64,000 nucleotides of DNA, from positions 912,753-976,752 of the forward strand of contig CM074816.1 in NCBI GenBank assembly GCA_037447605.1, written 5' to 3'. Every line of letters starts with the position of its first letter. Position 1 is the first letter of the stretch. Shown one piece after another: positions 34,600 through 45,284 of this stretch. Position numbers and translations under genes: made by a program. Under the pieces are notes generated by a model. It was not told the DNA's origin. It did no database searches and worked only from the letters and a program-made list of their open reading frames with translations. The stretch comes from Zygnema circumcarinatum. Its lineage: Eukaryota > Streptophyta > Zygnematophyceae > Zygnematales > Zygnemataceae.

Positions 34600-36590
34600 C
34601 ATGCCTCCTCGCCAGATTCAGATCCTCCCTCTCATCCCAACGCCCAACGTGCGGATCATTGTCAATGTATGGCTCAACGGTCATCCCAGCAAAGCCATGA
34701 TCGACACGGGGGCTATGCGCACAGTTCTGTCCAAGCCTGTGATGAAGGCGGCAGGGGTTAAGTTGGACAAGACGCTTGAGCCCATCCCCCGATATGTGGG
34801 AGTTGAAGGGAGCTTACATGAAGGATTGGGAAGCGCCCAAGTGGTCATCAGTCTTGGCGAGATGGGAGCCACGTGGACTGCGTGGCGTCGCGCGGCATGT
34901 TTCTGTATCGGGCTACAATTGAGGCATTCCCGAATGGGAACACAGAGTCCGACTTTGCTGGTGTCCAGCTCCACTTCCTCTGCTGGCGGGACCAGGCTGC
35001 CCCTCCCCATCATGCTCAATCCTCCGCTCCCCAGAACGCACGACCACAGCGCAGGTCTCCTACCCAGAGATCACCATGTACCATTCGGTCGGCAGCCCCC
35101 ATTCTTCCTATGGATCGGCCAATTCTGATACCGATGACGAGACTCCCCCTCCTGCTCCTCCGAGTCCAGCTCTCTGGGCGCCGACGGAAGAACTTTTGCC
35201 GCCGGTGATAGCTAGACCCAGCTTTCCCCCCCACGAGACCATTCGTGATGAGAGTGGCAGGAAGTGAGAGGTCAAGCTGAATGAGGCCAGCAGTGCTTTT
35301 CAGACTGAACAGTATCACAATCCGTCGAGATGCGCCAAAATCATCTGGATCATCAACATTAGCTCAACGTGGCAAGTCCACCTGATCACCACATCAAATG
35401 CCAGATCACTGCAATGGTAGTGACCCCTACCCGTTTTCCCGCTCGCAGGCCAATGTGAAGACGACAGATCAATGAGGAGGCAGTGAACCCAAGCTCCATG
35501 GAAGCCTGAAAAGGGCCTCAGCAGCGTCATGCCAAAGACCGGATGGCACACTCCCGCTCTATGACAACCGGAAACTGAATGCCATAACGATGGGATCCCT
35601 GCTACGTCCGGATGTGGACCTCATTCTCCACAGACCTCCCTGAGGACAGGTCATCGGCACTGGACATGGGAGTCCTCTCGAGCAGGGTCCCTGCTGCGGC
35701 GGGCCGAGTCGTGGGGCAGGCTGACAGCAGGCGCTCGCTGCAAGTGGGCGGTCCTCCCTTTGGGCTCGAGGTGCGGCCAGACTCACAGCGCCTGGCCAAC
35801 CAGGTGTTCGGCCCCTGTCGTGCCTTCTGCGAACCTTACGTGGATGATGCTTCCCTCCACAGCAAGGACTGGTCCTCCCACCTGCAACACATTGACCAAG
35901 TCCTTCAACAGCTCATCAGTGCGCGTTTGAAGATTGCACCCAAGAAGTGCAAATGGGGCCATCAGGAGATCACTCATCTCGGGCACCGCCTCGGCATCAA
36001 TGGCCTGAAACCATCACTCGACAAGATTGAAGCGATTGACCTTATGCCGATTCCACAGAACCTCACTCAGCTCAAGTCTTTCTTGGGACTCACCTCCTCT
36101 ATGGCCAATTAGTAAGGCTGTGCCCTTCTGGCGCCGTCCCCTACATGCCTTGGAGAGCACGGAGTCCACTACGAATCGAGCCGGACGGCAGGATGTGGCT
36201 GCAGGCACTCAGAGTGCCTCCTTCAGCTCCTGTCTGCATCAATTCGACCCCACCCTGCCCACCATTATTGACGCTGACTGGAGTCAGACAGGCTTCGGGG
36301 CAGTGGCCAGTCAAGCATTCTCGGATGGGGAACACCCAGTCAGTTATGCTAGCAGGGTTTGTTCAGAAACCGTGACCAAATACATCTGCATGAGGGTGAG
36401 GCCGGGTGTCCTGTGGGCACTCGAAAGTTCAAGCTCTTCACGGCCTGCAGCCCGTATGGTCCGGGCTGACCACCTGCCCTCCACACCTGGCTCACATCAT
36501 GGCTCTTACTCCATCCTTAAGTTGCAGCGATGGGTGTCGTGGAACTAGAGGGTATAATGTACTTAAGGTCACTCATATTAGCGAGAACAC
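34600..36590 (+). pseudogene. Gypsy B protease, partial reverse transcriptase and RNase H (broken)
   Basis: The protease DTG triad lies near 34700. RT resumes only at about 35773, with the YVDD box near 35840, then KSFLGLTS. RNase H (DADWSQTGFGAV) lies at about 36270-36570. Stops and a deletion before 35773 make it non-functional. Confidence 0.75.
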
Positions 36591-37228
36591 TGCAGTCATG
36601 GGAGTGCTGCTGGGCGCGCTCCGTCCTCAGTTTCTCACCCCGCGCCACGCCGGTCCACCAGGCGTCGAGCAGTAGTCAGGAAGGGTGCTGGGACCGGCCA
36701 GTGCAGGGTGCAGCAGCGTGTCTAAAACATGTATGCTGGCCGTCGCCAATATGAGCCAAGGATTCACGGAATCCCGACCACATCTTACTTACAAATTTGC
36801 AAGCAACCATCGTCAAATTTACATTTACGGGTTCCCGTCAGTACAGCGGATGTCCAGTCGATCCCCGCGCCACCACCGTAGATGAACATCCACCCAGCGT
36901 GCAGCAGCCACGCGCCGTCGCGGCGCGCGCACAGGATGCAGCACAATCATTCATGCGTTGTACACCTCTAGCCCATTCCCAGTCGGAGAGGGACACGTGG
37001 CAGTGTCCCGTGGGCAGTCACTCTCAATCCTGCCTGCCTGGTAGGAGGTTCAACGGGGAAGCGTGGAGGGGCGAGGTGGCTCCGTAGCCCGTTCGCATTG
37101 GCCATGGTGCACACCATCCGGCTGCCACTGAAGCCCCATTGTCTGTCTGGATATCTATAAATATGAACTCTGTTTGTTAAGCACATTCAGTGATGACAGC
37201 CATGGAGAGGCAGTTTTTCAGCTGTTAC
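36576..37228. mobile_element. Insertion of about 650 bp in gypsy B, probable solo LTR
   Basis: Gypsy A runs continuously through this position (near 2230 on the minus strand), whereas B is interrupted between the end of RNase H and the GRSHGNADGLSR-equivalent, which resumes at 37229. The inserted sequence resembles 39840-40200 (GGGCAG...CAATCCTGCC and TAAATATGAACTCTGTTTG-like segments). Exact ends and target duplication are not clear. Confidence 0.5.
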
Positions 37229-38326
37229 ACCGCCGTCCACCGTGGTCACAGCAATGCTGAGCAGCCTCAATCTCGGCTCCCTCGGCTCCCCTCCTCTATC
37301 ACGGAGGTACGCGTCCTGAACCCATCCTCCCGCCCACCTCTTTGAACCCCAGGGCATCTTCCCCCATGAGATTTTCATTGCAGATCAAGACTTACATGAT
37401 GTCATATTCGCGGATGGGCTGATCGATATTCCGGCCACGGCCACCACTCATCAAACGACACCGACTTGGCCCACAGCCACCCATGGGTCCGTGGGAACTC
37501 TCTTCAGTGGATGGGATGGCAAGCTCCCTTTCTTCCTCCCCATTTCCCCAGCGCCAATGACGTCCATTCAGACTCCTCCCTTCTGCGCTACGTCATGACC
37601 CGCACATTGCCCCCTTTTATCACGGACACCGAGAGGGCTCGGCTGCTCCGCCGCTCTCGGAATTTCTCTGTTGATGATGAAGGACAGATTCTGTACCTCC
37701 CCTCTGGCCTTCCTGTTCCTTTTCCCCAGCGAGCGCATGAGAGCTCTGATGTGGCCAATGCAGGCCCAACGAGCCCCACCTTGGCCCAAAAGAAGATGGC
37801 TCCTCAGGAGACGCTGTTGTGGCCGGCTGGCGGGTGAGCCACTAGTCAAAATCTCCTGGTGCCAGCACGGGAGGCGCTCTTCCTTGCCAGGACAGCCTCT
37901 GGAGATGGGTGAGATCCCCATACGAGGCGTCGCCGAAGATTGGAACATTGACACCTTTTCTATCCCCCAGCTCGGCACCCCCTCTGGCTACATTCGGGTC
38001 TTCCTAGCCGTGGACAGATACACCAAGTGGGTGGAAGTTCATGCGACAGAATCTAAGCATTCCATCCACTCTGCTCGCCTCCTGACGGGCATCATTCACC
38101 GCCACTCTCTACCCTACTCTGTCCACTCTGACAATGGCACCGAATACAAGGGGGCATTTGCCAAGCTCATGCAGGACTTCCGCATCATTCACCACACCTC
38201 TAGCCCCTACTCCCCCTGGCAGAATGGGCTCGCGGAACGTACCATTCAGACGGTCAAAGACGCGTGCGTTCGCGGCTGCGCGGAGCTCGAGGCGGACTGG
38301 CGCGAAGTCATCCCCTCCCTGGTCTT
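37229..38326 (+). pseudogene. Gypsy B integrase (core catalytic residues kept)
   Basis: The open stretch at 37930-38326 carries the DDE catalytic triad in its usual contexts: FLAVDRYTKWVE, SVHSDNGTEY and NGLAERTIQ. The upstream zinc-binding region is frame-broken. The copia LTR ends the frame. Confidence 0.75.
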
Positions 38327-39274
38327 TGTTAGTGTTAGTGTGCTATAGTTAGACATTGTCCCGGTTCACACTGCAGCATTGTTGTGGTCCTGGGTTGGGA
38401 GCATAAAGTCTCCTAGTAGTGTTCCTAGAGCTCAGTCGGCCAAATCTCGGTGGCCCGGTCAGCTCACCGCACGGAGGGCTGTGCCAATGATGTTGGCGGA
38501 AGCCGCGTCAGACCCTTAGCTGGGGCCCCACGGGTGCTGACGGGTCAAGCTGAGGGAGCCAAGTGAGGCCACGCAGTCTGGCAGCGGAATGCGCGCGAGA
38601 TTTCATCGCGGGCGCGCGGGCTGCTCATGCCGCGCGAAGCGACATGCGCGCGCGCGGGGCGCGCTGCGGGCGGCCGCGCAAAGCCTGCGCTCGAGCGCGA
38701 CGAGCAGCTCGGGTGGGCGGCGAGGCTGCACGCGGGCGACCTGGGCTCAGTCAGTCCTCGCGTGCAGTTTCCGGGGCCGCCCTGCGATCTTAGGGAGCAC
38801 GTACCCGGCTTCCTGAGACGCATAGAGCAGCCATGACATGACATTGGTCAACAAGGAAGTACAATGAGCACGGCCATGGCGGTATATAGGGTTTAGCTTG
38901 ATTATGTAGGATAACCACATTAGACTACTGTAGTCCCGTGACTTATTCTGTGCCTGCTCGTGTTGCTGGGCTGCCTTGCTTGTGTCGCAAGGTAGTGAGT
39001 AAGGGGAGAAGTAGCTAGTGAGAGGGGGAGAACTTCATGTGGGTGACATTCTTATTATAAAGGAGTTTTAGAGCCGTGAGCTTTCTCCTATACTCTCTCG
39101 TGTGTGATTTCCGCTGTGCTCGTCTCTGCGTTCATTCTGTGAGTTATGGGCTATGAATGAAGTGAAATAGAAAGAGAGAGAGAGAAGATGACATCATCGG
39201 TGAGAACCGGAGATCCAATGGAGGGCGACAAGCGAAGTGGCGCCGGGAGCAGCGAGCAGATCCAGGCTCCGACA
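38327..39274 (+). repeat. Copia 5' LTR inserted in gypsy B
   Basis: It begins TGTTAGTGTTAG directly after GTCTT (38322-38326) and ends GACA at 39274. It aligns with the LTR at 10368-11333. Directly inside it is a decayed primer site (GTGGTAGAGCC). Confidence 0.8.
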
Positions 39275-39530
39275 AGTGGTAGAGCCAATGCGTGGCGGCG
39301 AGGACGCGTGAAGTTGATCATGCCGCATTCGACGGTCGGCTGCAAGGGGTGGAGATGGCGGCTGGTTCCTTTGCTCGTTGGCAAGGGACTGTTGGGGTAC
39401 GTCAACGGCACCATCAAGGCACCGGTGCTACCGGAGGGAGCCACGGCGGAGCAGCAGTCGGAACACGAAGTGGCGCTCGCCAGATGGAGTGCCAAGGACA
39501 ACAAAGCGCTCACTGTAGCGAAACGCTACA
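39275..39530 (+). pseudogene. Copia gag N-terminus (truncated)
   Basis: The translation holds the copia gag start: a WRWRLVPLLVGKGLLGYVNGT segment with the usual WxLxPLLxGKxLxGYxxG spacing, followed by LARWSAKDNKAL. The frame is then lost where a SINE-like sequence begins. Confidence 0.7.
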
Positions 39531-39589
39531 GTCACCCCAAGGGGGAAGGGTTACTTAGAGCCCGACGTGGCTTTATGTTTCCATCCAAT

Positions 39590-39840
39590 GCAGTACCTAA
39601 CGGTTAGGGCATCGGATACCCTATAGGACGACGGAGGTCCTAGGTTCGAACCGTAAGAACTGGTTCACCCGTGGGGCTGCCACATAATCTCTATGGGCCC
39701 CACGTCACCGGCCAAGGTCCCCTCCTCTCAGCGTAGAGGAGGATCACGGACTAACGGCACCACGGGACCAATCCGGTCTCGCGATCAAATCTGGGCACGG
39801 GCCCGGATCCCCCTTTCAAACACCGTTCGTCCTGCAATGA
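39590..39840 (+). mobile_element. SINE-like tRNA-derived sequence
   Basis: The stretch starts with a GGTTAGGGCATCGG segment resembling a polymerase III A box and has GGTTCGAACC (B box) about 40 bp downstream. No tRNA cloverleaf forms cleanly, so it looks like a tRNA-derived SINE or a decayed tRNA copy inside copia gag. Confidence 0.4.
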
Positions 39841-41143
39841 CGGCTCTCGTTCGGCTGGTGCGGACGGGATGTCCAGCCTGGGTCCGCGCGCGCGCGTAGT
39901 CTTGACGTGCTCGCCGTGCGGCGCGCCGTGGCGTGGCGCGCGCGCACAGATGGCATCGTGGTGCTGTGTTCTGGCTCATTCAAAGTGAGGGGACGCGTCT
40001 CTCCCCATGGGCAGCCCTGCTTCCAATCCTGCCATCCTGGTCAGAGACCAAGCGGGGAAGCGTAAAGGGCAGAGGTGCGGCTCTCATTCACCGAGGCCCA
40101 TGATCCCATCATGAGCTCCTGCCACCCCGGGCTGCTCCAGCTCTGAAGCTCTCTCTCTCTCTCAAATCCCTGTCGATATGGAGCTGTGTTTGTGGGGTCC
40201 TGGTGTGTGTGATTGCGCAGCAGCTGGAGAGCGCGGTTCAGTGTGCATGATATGAGGAAGCGCGTTTGCGGCCTTCTCTGCTGGGAGAACCTGGTGGGTC
40301 ATGGTGACCACTCACGAGCGGGAAGGGACCCGGGGCCCTCGAGCGGCCAGCTGCACCTGCGTCCCCGGGACGAGGAGTAGAGGAGGAGGAGTGGAGCTCC
40401 CGGCAGGTCCCTGTGGAGAAGGCCGAGTCCTGAGCCCAAGGTGATCAAGTCACCGCGAGGACCACGTCCCTTCCCCACCCCCAGCCGGAGCCCCGTGGCT
40501 TCCGGATCCAGCCTGGCTGGGCCCCCTGCCCCGTGATGGGCCCACATCGCGTGGGCGCGCCCAGAAGATGAGGACAGGATTGAGGAGTGTGGGGAAGAGC
40601 GTGAGGGACGTGGATGCGTTCGGCTGCCAAGGAAGGTGGACGACATGGAGCTCACGGTCCGCCGTCTGGTGGACACGCTCCAAATGGAGTTCCGGGGCCT
40701 TTCGGACAGGCTCCGGAGAATCGAGGAAGGTATGCCCCGAACCCCCCCTCAGGCTGTAGAGGCAGTAGATGCAGCAGGTCCTGGGGAAGGGGTTAGGCAA
40801 ACCACTCCGGTGGCGTCGTCTGTCCCGACGCCCCAACCGGCTGCCGGAAGCAGCCGGCAGAAGTCCGGACCCCCTGGTTTTTCCACGGGGGGAAGCCACT
40901 CCCATGGGGGTGGCGACCACACAGTGAGGACCAGGTGAGGGAGCTTACTGGGGCGGAGGGAGGTCCCGGTCCTCGGACTGCTCCAGGCGCTGCTGGGGTG
41001 GGCGGATCGGGCCAAGGTAGCCCCTCTTTCCTTTCAGGGGCGGACAGTCAGCGCGGGCTGGGTTGGGCGGTGGTTGGGTCGCGAAGGGTTACCTTTCTGC
41101 GGTACGATTCTCCCCTCCAGTGGGGTCACTATTGCCAAGGAGA
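39840..41143 (+). mobile_element. Start of a third LTR element: LTR-like sequence and gag N-terminus
   Basis: 39840-40250 resembles the insertion at 36576-37228. Downstream, an ORF at 40636-40938 encodes a short coiled-coil start (VRRLVDTLQMEFRGLSDRL) and a Pro/Ser/Gly-rich segment, as at the start of many gypsy gag proteins. The element runs into the 100-N gap. Confidence 0.45.
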
Positions 41144-41243
41144 NNNNNNNNNNNNNNNNNNNNNNNNNNNNNNNNNNNNNNNNNNNNNNNNNNNNNNNNN
41201 NNNNNNNNNNNNNNNNNNNNNNNNNNNNNNNNNNNNNNNNNNN
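41144..41243. other. Assembly gap (100 N)
   Basis: Exactly 100 N, the same size as the gap at 11814-11913. Together they bound one contig. Confidence 0.95.
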
Positions 41244-41335
41244 TCTCTGTCTCTCCCTCTCCCTCCTTCCTCTCCCTGGCCTTCTCCTCCCTCTCCCTCT
41301 CCCTCCCCTCTCCCTCTCCCTCTCCCTCCCCTCTC

Positions 41336-41366
<31 letters not shown>

Positions 41367-41522
41367 CCTCTCCCTTTCCTTCTCCTCCCTCTCCCTCCTT
41401 CCTCTCCCTGACCTTCTCCTCCTTCCTCTCCCTCTCCCTCCCCCCTCCTCTCTCCCTCTCCCTCTCCCTCTCCCTCTCCCTCTCCCTCTCCCTCTCCCTC
41501 TCCCTCCCTCTCCTCTCCCTCC
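41244..41522. repeat. (TCTCCC)n microsatellite
   Basis: A hexanucleotide-based pyrimidine array with CTTCC variants. The Ser/Leu/Pro frames across it are artefacts. Confidence 0.9.
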
Positions 41523-42083
41523 CTGACTTGAGGCCCTTCCTAATTTGCGGTTCCTTGGCCGGGATTTGCGGCCAAACCACCAACGGCTTTCCGCCACGTG
41601 GCCAAATTGTTGCCAAAAATTGCCAGCGCGGCCTTACCGGGGTCAACCAAGATCCATTAAATTCCGCTTTAAGTACCTCCACTTGCTTCCCCAATCAGCA
41701 ACCGCCACGTAGACTCGTTGCTATGTGCCAGTTTGTCGCTAGTACTCAGCTTGATCTCACATGCCACAAAGAGTCGTACGGTACTCCAGTTGTAGCCTTC
41801 AGAGAATCCCGGTGATTGGTCTCTCGGACAGTCCCCCTTCCCCAGATACGCCCCAGACAGCTCACCCATCCAGACGAATACAATTGTCTGGATCCGTACA
41901 CGTGGCGGCATCCTGATCGCCTATGCCGTCAAAAGCGGGCGTGGGTCCCACAGACATAATTGGTTTTTAGATACAGTTCCTTCAATTCATGCTATTGGTT
42001 CGTACAGTATATTCCAATTCACCCGATTGGTTCGTACATTTCCTTCAATGGGTAAATTCACACTTTATTTGTCTAGATACAGA
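41523..42083. other. Unassigned spacer
   Basis: No gene or known repeat is recognised. Confidence 0.4.
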
Positions 42084-42497
42084 CCTTTTTTCGCCGGGCA
42101 GATTTTTAGATAGACAAAAAAGGATTAAAAACGGAAAATGCTCTTTTCACAACTTTTTGGAATCGATACACACCTTCCGTCGGGCAGATTTTACCCCTGT
42201 TTGTTTTTTTGAGAGACAAAAATATGTTAGGGCCTGCCCGAATCCGCTCGGAGAGGAAGATCCGTCCGAGTCGCACGAGCGAGTGCGCAAATACCCTCGG
42301 CCCGAGATCTCCGCAAAATTATGAGCTGGACCGGCCAGCCCGCGGCGGCTCGCCAATTGTCAACTGAAAACTAATCATCATCTGCCACGTGTTACAGTCT
42401 ACTCACGTTATAGTGACATTGTTTATAAAAACAGCATGGATATACTGACGTTTTTCCGGGAACGGAATTGCACCACTGCAGATCCTGCGCCAGTAGT

Positions 42498-43082
42498 AGG
42501 GCGTGTCAGACTTAACAAAATGTTACGAATATCGAGTTTTTAGTATTACGAGAATCGAGGTTACTAAGTACTAAAAATCATCGCGCCCCCGAACCTAAAC
42601 CGAACCGAACGAAAGTCAACTGTGCTAAGTCAACGGGTCAACGTTGCGAAGATTGACCCGTGGGGTTTACTGAAATTGCATTTCTTCGCACGATTTTGTT
42701 CGCACCCAAAAGAGGCGCCGAAATGGACGTGCGAAGAAAATACTGGCGAAAATCGCGTCAACGTGACGTCATGGTTGTTTTCCCGGCTTCCCGCCCGCGC
42801 CCGCGCCCGCGCCCGCCCGTGACGCGCAACACGACACACCGACAAGCGGTCTCCGCGCGCCGCGCCGGCGCTGGTTCTAAGTTTGAGGGCCCCGCGCGAG
42901 GGCGAAGTTGCGAAGACGGCGTTTGGAGAAGTGCGAAGACGGAGATCGCGGAGTGCGGACAGGACCGCGCCGCCGCCGCGAAAAACTACGCTCGGGAATT
43001 TTAGTTTTACTGACGTTGACTCGAAATGTTACGAATATCGAGTTTTCAGTATTACGAGAATTTTTTAAGTCTGACACGCCCT
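42498..43082. mobile_element. Miniature inverted-repeat element, AGGGCGTGTCAGACTTA family
   Basis: 585 bp with terminal inverted repeats AGGGCGTGTCAGACTTA. The target AGT is duplicated (42495-42497 and 43083-43085). The empty site is visible at about 30760-30775 in the other copy of the host element, where AGT occurs once at this point. Confidence 0.85.
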
Positions 43083-43360
43083 AGTGACGCCATTACGGAT
43101 ATATTGACATTTGAAAAAGCCCTAATTTTTATTATATATTCAAAATGCCGATATTATCCACCCATGTATTGGAATATGCGTTACAAATATATTACGACCG
43201 TACACATTATCGACAAATACCGTCAGATATCGACTTGACCGTACATGACAACTTGTCCGTACACATGCTCACTAGGGTTCGTACACACCTACCCACGTGA
43301 CGACTGCCCAAAAATTACAATGTACGGTATCAAAGGCGTACGGATATACCGCTAAAACAT

Positions 43361-44306
43361 GGGTAGTGATATTTCCACCCCTTTTTTGGATCCAAACACC
43401 CCTTCCCGGCCGGGCAGATTTCAAAAGGGATTAAAAACGGAAAATGCTTTTTTCACACCTTTTTGGAATCGATACCCACCTTCTTCCGTCAGCTGATTTT
43501 GTTTTTGCTAACCAAGGAAAATGATACCCCGTCACCGCATTTTGAATACTGTATCCCGCCTCCCTGAATTTTTTTTTGAGGGAAATAAATATCTGCTTGC
43601 CCGAATCCGCTCGGAGCGGAAGATCCGTCCGCCACGAGATCGTTCGCGGGTGTCCGTCCTTCACACGTGCGTGTCAATCGCATCTGTCGATTTCCCTTGC
43701 AGATCGCACCACTGCAGATCGAACGTTTGATCTGCAGCCGGGCTCGATCTTAGCGAATGGAAAGCGCCCACGAGTCCCGCCAAAGCCGGATCGCACTTGC
43801 GAGTGCGCGCGAGACCGCGGCCCGAGATCTCGTGCATTGTCAGTTCTCAGCCAATCAACATCTGCCACGTGTTAAGTTTTTGACGTGGAAAACTTTGATT
43901 GGTCCAAGCTCTCAATGTACGAAATATTGGGTTCCTCAAAGTTGCGACCCTACGACATTTGTACGGACAAACATGTGAGACGAGTTTGGCGGGATACGTG
44001 GGCACGTGCCATTCGCTGTGACCGAGCCCGGCTGCAGAGCAAATAGTGATCTGCCGTGTTGCGATCTGCGAGGGAATCGACGGCTGCGATTGACCGCAAG
44101 CGTAAAAAAATTCAGGTAGGCGGGATATTCAAAATGGGGTGACGGGTTATTTCCTTGTTTCGCAAAAACAAACTCTGCCGATGGAGGGTGGGTATCGATT
44201 CCAAAAAGGCGTGAAAAAAGCATTTTCCATTTTTAATCCTTTTTGAAATCTGCCCGGCCGGGAAGGGGTGTTTGGATCCAAAAAAGGGGTGGAAATATCA
44301 CTACCC
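43361..44306. mobile_element. Foldback element with 8-bp target duplication (hAT-like)
   Basis: 946 bp, almost entirely two inverted arms starting GGGTAGTGATATTTCC. The flanks TAAAACAT at 43353-43360 and 44307-44314 are an exact 8-bp duplication; the empty copy at about 8475-8490 (minus strand) has a single AAAACAT. An 8-bp duplication fits hAT; no transposase is present. Confidence 0.8.
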
Positions 44307-44339
44307 TAAAACATATGTGATAACATTGTTACCATAAAT

Positions 44340-44539
44340 AGGGGGAGTCAGACCTTGACCATCGCTTACGAAATTCCCGAATTCCTCCTACTAAAGGTCA
44401 AAGTTTCGTGTACGAATTCCGGGTCGGAATCCGCGGCTCCGCCGTATACAGTCGTACCGAAATGTGTACCTAGCCAATCTCAATTCGCCCGACAGGCTTA
44501 CGAAATTGATTTGACGATGGTCAAGGTCTGACTCCCCCT
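44340..44539. mobile_element. 200-bp miniature element, AGGGGGAGTCAGACC family
   Basis: Terminal inverted repeats of at least 20 bp (AGGGGGAGTCAGACCTTGAC). The target AAT is duplicated (44337-44339 and 44540-44542); the empty copy near 8440-8465 shows a single AAT. Confidence 0.9.
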
Positions 44540-45121
44540 AATGTGAAATGACAAACGGGTCATTACGGATATCGTGGCACATATATGTGGGGACCGACAC
44601 AGTCACTATAACGTGAGTAGACTGTATTTCCTATGACGTGGCCAATTTTGATTGGCCCAGGTTCTCAATGTACAAAATTTTGCCTTTCTTGGAAGCTGCG
44701 ACCGTACGAATATTGTACGGCCCACTTTGAGCCGGCTTTGGTGGGACACGTGGGCACGTGCCATTCGCTGGGACCGAGCCCGGCTGCAGATCTAACGGTG
44801 ATCTGCCTCGGTGCGATCTGCGAGAGAATCGACGGCGGACATTCACCGCACGTGTGAAGGACGGCCACCCGCGAGCGATCACGTGGTGGACGGATCTTCC
44901 GCTCCGAGCGGATTCGGGCAGGCCCTAACATATTTTTGTCTCACAAAAAAAAAAAAACACGGGTAAAATCTGCCCGACGGAAAAAGCTGTGTATCGATTC
45001 CGAAAAGGTGTGAAAAAAGCATTCTGTTTTTAATCCTTTTTTGTCTATTTAAAAATCTGCCCGGCGAAAAAAGGTCTGTATGTAGGGATGGCCCGCGTTA
45101 TAAAGTCCGATTACATTTAAT

Positions 45122-45255
45122 AGGGGGGGTCAGACCTTGACCATCGCTTACGAAATTCAAAGATTCCCTATACGGAAAGGTATTGATTTCGTTTCCAGGT
45201 TTCGGCTCGGAAGCCGCGGCTCCCCCGAACCTGTCATGTCCCGTCCGTACTACGG
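45122..45255. mobile_element. One-ended fragment of the AGGGGG...GTCAGACC miniature element
   Basis: The left terminus AGGGGGGGTCAGACCTTGAC is present, but no right terminus follows before the next foldback element. Confidence 0.6.
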
Positions 45256-45284
45256 AATAGGTTACAAAAATGGGGGACAACTAT

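Larger units (their letters stand above)
30972..38326 (+). mobile_element. Ty3/gypsy copy B: 5' LTR to integrase (degenerate, 3' end elsewhere)
   Basis: 5' LTR 30972-31958, primer-binding site 31959-31970, gag, protease, partial RT, RNase H and integrase core on the plus strand. A block of about 650 bp is inserted at 36576-37228, and part of the RT is lost or scrambled at 35270-35770. A copia LTR interrupts the integrase region at 38327. The remaining 3' end corresponds to copy C at 8555-10367. Confidence 0.85.
42395..44624. mobile_element. Tc1/mariner-like non-autonomous element with three nested insertions
   Basis: Terminal inverted repeats CAGTCTACTCACGTTATAG are flanked by TA on both sides (42393-42394 and 44625-44626), as expected for Tc1/mariner. 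Without the nested elements at 42498-43082, 43361-44306 and 44340-44539 it would be about 500 bp and has no transposase. Confidence 0.75.
42084..45079. mobile_element. Foldback element, arms at 42084-42394 and 44627-45079, split by a Tc1-like insertion
   Basis: The left arm (CAGACCTTTTTTCGCCGGGC start, then an ATCCGCTCGGAG segment) is the reverse complement of the right arm. The centre has been opened by the Tc1/mariner-like element at 42395-44624. Arm sequence is shared with the elements at 43361-44306 and 45285-46297, so these form one family. No coding region. Confidence 0.65.

Noticed and set aside
39600-39670. A functional tRNA gene
   Set aside because: Box A- and B-like motifs are present but no proper acceptor or T stem pairs.
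41034-41815. Arg/Glu-Gly or Ser/Leu/Pro frames on both strands
   Set aside because: They arise from the (TCTCCC)n microsatellite and run through the N gap.
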